Below are positions 57,988-64,000 of a DNA stretch of 64,000 nt, one piece after another. The notes under the pieces are model-generated. The model made no database searches. It saw only the letters and a program-made list of their open reading frames with translations, and was not told the DNA's origin. Origin of the DNA: Mycobacterium sp. (lineage in GTDB: Bacteria; Actinomycetota; Actinomycetes; Mycobacteriales; Mycobacteriaceae); the NCBI RefSeq assembly GCF_025933915.1, contig NZ_JAICZA010000002.1, forward strand, positions 1 through 64,000, written 5' to 3'. Made by a program: the position numbers and the translations under genes. Positions within the stretch are counted from its first letter, which is position 1; each line of letters starts with the position of its first letter.

Positions 57988-58605
57988 TCAGGCCTGGAGT
58001 TGCGCCAGAGCGCGCAGGTCACTCTCCGAGTTGACGTTGGCCAGGAAACGCGATTCCGGCAGCACGATCTGCTGGGAGTCGGAGGCATCGATCAAGGCGC
58101 GCATCGAGCGGGCGCCGGCGCCGACCAGGCCGTCGATCCGCTCCGCCAGATCGGTCCGGTAGACCGCGGCGAGGTAGTGGCTGCGACCGTCCCACGGCAG
58201 CACGATTTCGGCGTCGGTCTCGGTCGCCAGCGCCACCAGGTCGTCGATCAATCCCGTTGACAGAAGCGGCATGTCGACGGCGCAGACGAAGGCGAACCGA
58301 GCGCCCGCCGCCGCGGCGGCACGCAGGCCGCCTCCGGTCGCCGGCAGTGGCCCCTGGCCGCGCACCTCGTCGCGAATCACATGCGCCTGCACCTCGGGTA
58401 GCGGTTGCCCCGGCGCGGCCATCACGAAGACCGGGTCGCAGCGTTGTGCGACGACGCCGGCGACGTACTCGAGAAGCGTGGTGGCCCCGCCGGGCGCCGG
58501 CAAGGTTGCCTTGTCACGGCCCATCCGCCGCGATTCGCCACCGGCCAGCACTATCCCCGCTAGCAACCCGGCCTGTTTCATTGTGTCGGGCACCTGCTTG
58601 TCCAC
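57988..58605 (-). CDS. mobA: Molybdenum cofactor guanylyltransferase
   Basis: This 205-residue enzyme attaches GMP to molybdopterin. The nucleotide-binding signature [21 protein letters not shown] and the later [18 protein letters not shown] and [15 protein letters not shown] are diagnostic and match Rv2453c closely. The GTG at 58605, one base after the korB stop, places the start at the same distance from PDT as in the M. tuberculosis protein; the tracked ORF extends 89 codons into korB. It is the last gene of korA-korB-mobA. Confidence 0.92.
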   Translation of the reverse strand: MDKQVPDTMKQAGLLAGIVLAGGESRRMGRDKATLPAPGGATTLLEYVAGVVAQRCDPVFVMAAPGQPLPEVQAHVIRDEVRGQGPLPATGGGLRAAAAAGARFAFVCAVDMPLLSTGLIDDLVALATETDAEIVLPWDGRSHYLAAVYRTDLAERIDGLVGAGARSMRALIDASDSQQIVLPESRFLANVNSESDLRALAQLQA

Positions 58606-58606
58606 G

Positions 58607-59707
58607 TCAGTCGACGGTCCAGGTGTCGCGGCCACGCAACAGCGATTGCAGCGCCGCGGAGTCGGACGGCTTCGCCGACTGGGCCGCCTGGACCTGCGAG
58701 CGCGCCGCGTCGTCGTAGGTGGGCCGGCTGACATCGCGGAAGATGCCCAGCACCGTGTGCTCGAGGTTCTGATCCGACAACCGCGACAGGGCGAAGGCGT
58801 AGGCCGAGTTGTCGCTGTGCGCGTCGTGCACCACGATCTCGTCAACCGACACGTCGGCGGTCTTGGCCACATCCAGGCCGAAGCCGGACTTCACCACGCA
58901 GTATTCGCCGTTGGCGCCGAACGTAATTGGCTCGCCGTGATGGACGCTGATGACCCGCTCCTCGGAGCCTTCCTTGCGCAGCGCGTCGAACGACCCGTCG
59001 TTGAAGATGGGGCAGTCTTGCAGGATTTCGACGACGGCGGCACCCCGATGGCCAGCGGCGCCGCGCAGCACCTCGGTCAGGCCGTTGCGGTCGGAGTCCA
59101 GCGCACGGCCGACGAAGGTCGCCTCGGCGCCGAGGGCCAACGACACCGGGTTGAAGGGGTGGTCGAGCGACCCCATCGGGGTCGACTTCGTGATTTTGCC
59201 GACCTCCGAGGTCGGCGAGTACTGCCCCTTGGTCAGCCCATAGATCCGGTTGTTGAACAGCAGGATGGTGATGTTGACGTTGCGGCGCAGCGTGTGGATC
59301 AGGTGGTTGCCTCCGATGGACAACGCGTCACCGTCACCCGTGACCACCCACACCGACAGGTCCTCGCGGGCCAGCGCCAGGCCGGTGGCGATGGCGGGCG
59401 CGCGGCCGTGGATCGAGTGAAACCCGTAGGTCTCGAGGTAGTACGGGAACCGGCTCGAGCAGCCGATACCGCTGATGAATACGATGTTCTCGCGGCGCAA
59501 GCCGAGGTCCGGCAGAAAGTTGCGGATAGTGTTGAGGATGACGTAGTCCCCGCAACCCGGGCACCAACGCACCTCCTGGTCACTGGTGAAGTCCTTGGAC
59601 TTCTGGGGCTGGTCCTCAGCAGACAACGTGGGGACCCCGTCGTTCTTGGTCAACTTCGCGGTCACACCGAGGTCTTTGCCCGCCAAATTGCCGATCAGAT
59701 CAGTCAC
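58607..59707 (-). CDS. korB: 2-oxoglutarate:ferredoxin oxidoreductase beta subunit
   Basis: This 366-residue subunit binds thiamine diphosphate and an iron-sulfur cluster. Cluster cysteines are seen in [12 protein letters not shown] and [11 protein letters not shown], and the TPP motif is [15 protein letters not shown] continuing to [13 protein letters not shown]. With KorA it oxidatively decarboxylates 2-oxoglutarate to succinyl-CoA using ferredoxin, an oxygen-tolerant alternative to the dehydrogenase complex in mycobacteria. Translation starts at a GTG with AGGAGGAG, both provided by a MIRU-like repeat in the korA-korB gap. Confidence 0.95.
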   Translation of the reverse strand: MTDLIGNLAGKDLGVTAKLTKNDGVPTLSAEDQPQKSKDFTSDQEVRWCPGCGDYVILNTIRNFLPDLGLRRENIVFISGIGCSSRFPYYLETYGFHSIHGRAPAIATGLALAREDLSVWVVTGDGDALSIGGNHLIHTLRRNVNITILLFNNRIYGLTKGQYSPTSEVGKITKSTPMGSLDHPFNPVSLALGAEATFVGRALDSDRNGLTEVLRGAAGHRGAAVVEILQDCPIFNDGSFDALRKEGSEERVISVHHGEPITFGANGEYCVVKSGFGLDVAKTADVSVDEIVVHDAHSDNSAYAFALSRLSDQNLEHTVLGIFRDVSRPTYDDAARSQVQAAQSAKPSDSAALQSLLRGRDTWTVD

Positions 59708-59756
59708 GAGCGCCGCTCCTCCTCATCGCTTCGCTCTACGTTGGCACCGGCGCGAA
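59703..59756. repeat. MIRU-like unit between korA and korB
   Basis: Starting GTCACGAGCGCCGCTCCTCC, its first 35 bases are identical to 26651-26685. It fills the gap between korA stop and korB start, and carries the korB ribosome site and GTG. Confidence 0.75.
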
Positions 59757-61727
59757 TCATGCGCTGGCTCCAACCGTTGCCGCCGCCATCCTGGCGACCA
59801 TCGTCTTGTCGTTCTCGATTTCGGCCAATGTCCCGCCCAGCGCGGCGCGGATGACGCGACCGATCTCGTCGGCCAAAAATGCGACACCCTGCACCTTGCT
59901 GACCGATTGCACGTCCACCAGGTACTTGCCGCGCAGCACGAACGCCAGTTGGCCCAAGTTCATTTCGGGCGCCACCACCTGCGGGTAGCGCCGCAGCACC
60001 TCACCCAGGTTCGCCGGGAAGGGGTTCAGATAACGCAAGTGGGCGTGCGCCACCTTGATGCCTTTGCGCCGCGCGCGCCGGCAGGCTTCGCCGATCGGAC
60101 CGTAGGAGCTGCCCCACCCGATCAGCAGTAGCTCCGCATCGCCGGTCGGATCGTCGACCTCCAGATCGGGAACGGAGATGCCGTCGATCTTGGCCTGGCG
60201 CAACCGCACCATGAGGTCGTGGTTGACCGGCTCGTAGGAGATGTCGCCCGAGCCGTTCGCCGCTTCCAGACCGCCGATACGGTGCTCAAGTCCCGGGGTG
60301 CCGGGGACGGCGAACTGCCGGGCCAGCGTCTCCGGGTCGCGGGCGTAAGGCTGGAACGGCTCGTCGGACTTGGCGAAGGTGTGTGTGATGCGCTGCAGCG
60401 TGCTGATGTCCGGAATGCGCCACGGCTCAGACCCGTTGGCGATTGCGCCATCGGACAACACGATCACCGGCGTGTGGTAGGAGACCGCGATGCGCGCCGC
60501 CTCGAGCGCCGTTTCAAAGCAGTCGGACGGTGACCGCGGCGCGATCACCGCAACCGGCGACTCGCCGTTGCGGCCGTACAACGCCTGCAGCAGGTCGGCC
60601 TGTTCGGTCTTGGTGGGCAGCCCGGTCGACGGACCGCCGCGCTGCACGTCGACGACGAGCAACGGCAGTTCGGTCATGACGGCCAGGCCGAGCGCCTCGG
60701 ACTTGAGCGAAATGCCCGGCCCGGAGGTGGTGGTGACTCCCAGCGCGCCGCCGTACGAGGCGCCGATCGCCGCGCAGATGCCGCCGATTTCGTCTTCGGC
60801 TTGAAATGTGATGACGTTGAAGTTCTTGTGCTTGGACAGCTCGTGCAGGATGTCGGAGGCCGGGGTGATCGGGTAGCTGCCGAGCAGGACCGGGATGTCC
60901 GCCAGCTGACCAGCGGCGACGATGCCGTACGCCAGTGCGGTGTTGCCCGAGATCTGGCGGTATTCGCCCGTCGGCAGGGTCGCCCGGGACACCTCGTAGG
61001 TGGTGCCGAACGCCTCGGTCGTCTCGCCGTAGTTCCAGCCGGCCTTCAGCGCCAGCACGTTGGTCTCGGCGACCTCGGGCTTGCGGGCGAACTTCTCCCG
61101 GATGAATTTTTCGCTGGTTTCGATCGGCCGCCCGTACATCCACGACAGCAGCCCCAGCGCGAACATGTTCTTGGCGCGCTGGCCATCCTTCTTCGACGCG
61201 CCGATCGTTTCGACGGCCCCGAGCGTCAGCGTGGTCATCGCGACGGAATGCACGACATAGTCGGACAATTCGTCGGTCTCGAGCGGGTTGGTTACGTAAC
61301 CCACCTTCGTCAGGTTGCGCTTGGTGAACTCGTCGGAGTTCGCGATCACCATGCCGCCGCGGGGCAAGTCACCGATATTGGACTTGAGCGCAGCCGGATT
61401 CATCGCGACGAGAACGTCGGGCCGGTCGCCGGCGGTCAAGATGTCGTAGTCGGCGATCTGAATTTGGAAGGACGAGACGCCGGGCAGAGTGCCTGCGGGG
61501 GCGCGAATCTCGGCGGGGTAGTTCGGCTGGGTCGCCAAGTCGTTTCCGAAAAGCGCTGCCTCCGAAGTGAACCGGTCACCGGTGAGCTGCATGCCGTCAC
61601 CGGAGTCACCGGCGAAACGAATGACGACTTGTTCCAGGCGCTGACGGGCAGATCCGTTAGGGGAAGTCCCGTTCTGTGAGTCTGATCCGGCTCCGCTGCC
61701 GTTCGGATCCACGTCTTTGCCCTCCAT
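59757..61727 (-). CDS. korA: 2-oxoglutarate:ferredoxin oxidoreductase alpha subunit (fused gamma-alpha)
   Basis: This 656-residue protein combines the gamma domain (about 25-220; VIRFAGDSGDGMQLTGDRF, DILVAMNP-like text) and the pyrimidine-binding alpha domain (about 230-600; GNTALAYGIVAAGQLADIPVLLGSYPITPASDILHEL, TSGPGISLKSEALGLAVMTELPLLVVDVQRGGPSTGLPT). It matches Rv2455c in order and length. Partner of KorB in CoA-dependent oxidation of 2-oxoglutarate. A CATAAT hexamer about 95 bases upstream on the minus strand (61821-61826) is a -10 candidate. The MFS gene that follows clpX in M. tuberculosis (Rv2456c) is missing between korA and clpX. Confidence 0.95.
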   Translation of the reverse strand: MEGKDVDPNGSGAGSDSQNGTSPNGSARQRLEQVVIRFAGDSGDGMQLTGDRFTSEAALFGNDLATQPNYPAEIRAPAGTLPGVSSFQIQIADYDILTAGDRPDVLVAMNPAALKSNIGDLPRGGMVIANSDEFTKRNLTKVGYVTNPLETDELSDYVVHSVAMTTLTLGAVETIGASKKDGQRAKNMFALGLLSWMYGRPIETSEKFIREKFARKPEVAETNVLALKAGWNYGETTEAFGTTYEVSRATLPTGEYRQISGNTALAYGIVAAGQLADIPVLLGSYPITPASDILHELSKHKNFNVITFQAEDEIGGICAAIGASYGGALGVTTTSGPGISLKSEALGLAVMTELPLLVVDVQRGGPSTGLPTKTEQADLLQALYGRNGESPVAVIAPRSPSDCFETALEAARIAVSYHTPVIVLSDGAIANGSEPWRIPDISTLQRITHTFAKSDEPFQPYARDPETLARQFAVPGTPGLEHRIGGLEAANGSGDISYEPVNHDLMVRLRQAKIDGISVPDLEVDDPTGDAELLLIGWGSSYGPIGEACRRARRKGIKVAHAHLRYLNPFPANLGEVLRRYPQVVAPEMNLGQLAFVLRGKYLVDVQSVSKVQGVAFLADEIGRVIRAALGGTLAEIENDKTMVARMAAATVGASA

Positions 61728-62071
61728 TTGTTCACCGGACAGACAGTTCGCGCAGCTTCACGTTACGCGTCGGCGAAGGGAGCCTCCGGCCATCACGGTT
61801 TTATGTCACTGGCGGTACCAATTATGGCACTGATTTTGGGTGGGCATCGCCATCCCATCCCCGTTACACGCGGGCAAAAAATTACTAAAAGTCCAAGTCA
61901 GCCAGGTGACAGGCGTTCAGACCATACGAAACTGTGTTGTTGGTCACGTCTTGGACGTTAGCTACTGTTGCCGATACCGAGTCGGCCTCCGATTGCCACA
62001 TTTTCGGCGTCCCGACGAACCGCGGATCACGTCACGCCGTCGCGGGCGTGCTGGGGCGCTCCAGGATCTGG
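61728..62071. other. 344-base korA-clpX intergenic region, no gene
   Basis: In M. tuberculosis a membrane transporter gene occupies this interval; here no coding frame is convincing on either strand. It holds a minus-strand CATAAT -10 candidate for korA and an AT-richer stretch around 61795-61960. No terminator with a clear stem was seen after clpX. Confidence 0.5.
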
Positions 62072-63352
62072 TTAGGCGCTTTTGTCGCGACGCTCGGTGC
62101 GCGACGGCTTGCGCGGCACGATCGTCGGCAACACGTTGTCCTGCACGGTCTCCTTGGTCACCACGACCTTGGCGACGTCGTCGCGGCTCGGGATGTCATA
62201 CATCACGGGCAGCAGGACTTCTTCCATGATCGCGCGCAGGCCACGAGCTCCGGTGCCGCGGTGGATCGCCTGATCGGCGATCGCTTCCAGCGCGTCGTCG
62301 GTGAACTCGAGCTCCACACCATCCATCTCGAACAGCCGGAGGTACTGCTTGACCAGTGCGTTCTTCGGCTCGGACAGGATCTTGACCAGCGACTCGCGGT
62401 CCAGATTGGTGACCGAGGCGACCACCGGCAGCCGGCCGATGAACTCGGGGATCAGGCCGAACTTGATCAAGTCTTCGGGCATGACGTCGGCGAATTGATC
62501 GGTGGTGTCGATCTCGGCCTTGGAGTGCACCTCAGCGCCGAAGCCCAGGCCCCGCTTGCCGACGCGCTCGTAGATGATCTTCTCCAGGCCGGCGAACGCC
62601 CCGGCGACGATGAACAACACGTTGGTGGTATCGATCTGGATGAACTCTTGGTGCGGGTGCTTGCGGCCGCCCTGCGGGGGAACCGACGCCTGCGTGCCCT
62701 CCAGGATCTTCAGCAGGGCCTGCTGCACGCCCTCCCCGGAGACGTCGCGGGTGATCGACGGGTTCTCGCTCTTGCGGGCGATCTTGTCGACCTCGTCGAT
62801 GTAGATGATGCCCGTCTCGGCGCGCTTGACGTCGTAGTCGGCGGCCTGGATCAGCTTGAGCAGGATGTTCTCGACGTCCTCACCCACGTAGCCGGCTTCG
62901 GTCAGCGCGGTGGCATCGGCGATGGCGAACGGGACGTTGAGCATCTTGGCGAGCGTCTGGGCCAGGTAGGTCTTGCCGCATCCGGTCGGTCCGAGCATCA
63001 AGATGTTGGACTTGGTCAGCTCGACCGGCTCGTGCCGTGAGTCCCGGCCCTTTTCACCGGCCTGAATCCGCTTGTAGTGGTTGTAGACGGCCACCGCCAG
63101 CGTCCGCTTGGCGGTGTCCTGCCCGATGACGTAGCCCTCGAGGAACTCCCGGATCTCCATCGGCTTGGGGAGTTCGTCGAGTTTCACGTCGTCGGCGTCG
63201 GCGAGCTCCTCTTCGATGATCTCGTTGCAGAGATCGATGCACTCATCGCAGATGTACACACCGGGGCCGGCAATGAGCTTCTTCACCTGCTTCTGGCTCT
63301 TCCCACAGAACGAGCACTTCAGCAGGTCCCCGCCGTCTCCGATGCGCGCCAT
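62072..63352 (-). CDS. clpX: ATP-dependent Clp protease ATP-binding subunit ClpX
   Basis: This 426-residue AAA+ unfoldase feeds substrates to ClpP1P2. The N-terminal zinc-binding domain ([27 protein letters not shown]), Walker [15 protein letters not shown], Walker [15 protein letters not shown], the pore loop GYVGEDVE and the IGF-type ClpP-docking region ([11 protein letters not shown] nearby) are all present. Length equals the M. tuberculosis protein. It lies about 500 bases downstream of clpP2 and probably has its own promoter; a hairpin terminator separates it from the clpP genes. Confidence 0.97.
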   Translation of the reverse strand: MARIGDGGDLLKCSFCGKSQKQVKKLIAGPGVYICDECIDLCNEIIEEELADADDVKLDELPKPMEIREFLEGYVIGQDTAKRTLAVAVYNHYKRIQAGEKGRDSRHEPVELTKSNILMLGPTGCGKTYLAQTLAKMLNVPFAIADATALTEAGYVGEDVENILLKLIQAADYDVKRAETGIIYIDEVDKIARKSENPSITRDVSGEGVQQALLKILEGTQASVPPQGGRKHPHQEFIQIDTTNVLFIVAGAFAGLEKIIYERVGKRGLGFGAEVHSKAEIDTTDQFADVMPEDLIKFGLIPEFIGRLPVVASVTNLDRESLVKILSEPKNALVKQYLRLFEMDGVELEFTDDALEAIADQAIHRGTGARGLRAIMEEVLLPVMYDIPSRDDVAKVVVTKETVQDNVLPTIVPRKPSRTERRDKSA

Positions 63353-63701
63353 GGTGCTGAGGGCCTACTTCCTATTCGCCGTTGGTCTTCCCTGTCCCCG
63401 CATGTATTCACCGACGCTACCCGCTTGATCGGGCCCGCCGCGACCATAAACGCCGAATCGCGCCCATGGTATTTGCGGGAGCTCATGCCTCATTCCCTAT
63501 GGAGGAAAGATATAGGCAGACGGTGCCCGTCACTCGCGAACGACGCGCTTTGCGTGTCTTTGGCGTGTCGCGGTTGTAATGCGATCGAGTCTGGCGGCCG
63601 TCAAACCCTGCCTCCGGTGGAGGTGTCGACCCAACCCGAACGATCACACGAGGACCGGGCGCACCCCCAGAAATCACCCTACCGTGGCCACGTGGTCGGC
63701 C

Positions 63702-63752
63702 GTGAGCTTTGCCCGGCCCGGCGCAGCCGTGGTGCTCGATGGCGGCTTGGCC
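63702..63752 (+). pseudogene. Probable remnant of homocysteine S-methyltransferase gene mmuM
   Basis: A plus-strand GTG frame reads VSFARPGAAVVLDGGLA before losing similarity. VLDGGLA is the N-terminal signature of MmuM-type homocysteine methyltransferases. M. tuberculosis has mmuM (Rv2458) in this position and orientation, between clpX and clpP2. The rest of the gene is gone: the gap to clpP2 is under 120 bases. The match is short, so this is a tentative relic. Confidence 0.4.
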
Positions 63753-63805
63753 CCGGCGATATCGCGGAGGTGGGCAACCTGCTGCGCCGAACGGGTAATC
63801 AGCGC

Positions 63806-63831
63806 GAAAAATAGGCCGGCGAAAAATCGCC
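63806..63831 (-). terminator. Intrinsic-type terminator after clpP2
   Basis: On the minus strand CGGCGA-TTTT-TCGCCG is followed by GCCTATTTTT, a stem with a following T-run, 33 bases after the clpP2 stop. A member of the GTGCACGTTCGGCG repeat family precedes it (63831-63848). Confidence 0.6.
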
Positions 63832-63863
63832 GTGAGTGCACGTTCGGCGAACGACCTGTGGGG

Positions 63864-64000
63864 CTAGGCGGATTGCGCCGACAGCTTCCGGTACTCCAGC
63901 ACGGTGTCGATGATCCCGTAGTCCTTGGCCTCTTCGGCGGTCAGGATCTTGTCGCGGTCGGTGTCCTTGCGGACCGTCGCGGCGTCCTTACCGGTGTGGC
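63864..64000 (-). CDS. clpP2: ATP-dependent Clp protease proteolytic subunit 2, C-terminus only
   Basis: The last 45 codons of ClpP2 lie at the right edge, translated from the minus strand: HTGKDAATVRKDTDRDK, then ILTAEEAKDYGIIDTVLEYRK and a stop at 63864. This is the handle and C-terminal helix typical of ClpP, which sits next to clpX in mycobacteria (Rv2460c). The catalytic residues are outside the window. It was not in the ORF track because of the edge. Confidence 0.9.
   Translation of the reverse strand, partial: HTGKDAATVRKDTDRDKILTAEEAKDYGIIDTVLEYRKLSAQSA

Overview
The window is a high-GC chromosomal segment from a non-tuberculous Mycobacterium. Most of it follows the order of the M. 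tuberculosis interval from about Rv2413c to Rv2460c: holA, comEC, comEA, degV-octT-gpgP-rsfS-nadD, VWA/MoxR, proA, MscS-like channel, cyclase, rbsK, nadE, proB-obg-rpmA-rplU, rne, ndk-DUF4233-folC-valS, saccharopine-dehydrogenase-like gene, rpfE, mobA-korB-korA, clpX, clpP2. PapA, PE-PPE-domain esterase, MmpS/MmpL and Rpf proteins, MIRU-like repeats and mycobacterial hairpin terminators also support the genus. Species cannot be fixed from the sequence alone. Database comparisons are from memory; no search was run.

Region 1 (1-3035): comEA-comEC-holA, leftward. Region 2 (3235-25822) is an accessory block of about 22.6 kb between comEA and degV, where M. tuberculosis carries eis. It holds a two-subunit acyl-CoA dehydrogenase pair, one giant bimodular type I PKS (KS-AT-KR-ACP-KS-AT-DH-ER-KR-ACP, both ATs with malonyl-type motifs), a divergent PapA acyltransferase, a Chp-like PE-PPE esterase, a StrR/ParB-type regulator, a DapB-fold oxidoreductase and an mmpS-mmpL pair. 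PKS, PapA, Chp and MmpL resemble in kind the sulfolipid and polyacyltrehalose loci, so the block probably makes, esterifies and perhaps exports a polyketide-derived lipid. The PKS logic predicts a 5-hydroxyacyl chain. No acyl-AMP ligase is present. A degenerate iron-box-like site before mmpS leaves open that the transporter serves siderophore export.

Region 3 (25819-33036): the overlapping degV-octT-gpgP-rsfS-nadD operon (methylglucose lipopolysaccharide and NAD synthesis), VWA/MoxR pair and proA. Region 4 (33131-43397): MscS/cNMP channel, a membrane class III cyclase missing key catalytic residues, rbsK, nadE, an isochorismatase-like hydrolase, a sirtuin, and a divergent P450/TetR pair with a clear palindromic operator candidate. 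Region 5 (43461-56381): proB-obg-rpmA-rplU, rne with a very acidic repetitive C-terminus, ndk-DUF4233-folC-valS and a saccharopine-dehydrogenase-like enzyme. Region 6 (56484-64000): rpfE behind a strongly structured, riboswitch-like leader, mobA-korB-korA, clpX, an apparent mmuM remnant, and the end of clpP2.

Non-coding highlights are the rpfE leader, three MIRU-like units (one translated as the OctT C-terminus), three families of hairpin or terminator-like intergenic repeats, and two leaderless-promoter candidates (rbsK, tetR). No tRNA, rRNA, CRISPR array, insertion sequence or phage gene was recognised.
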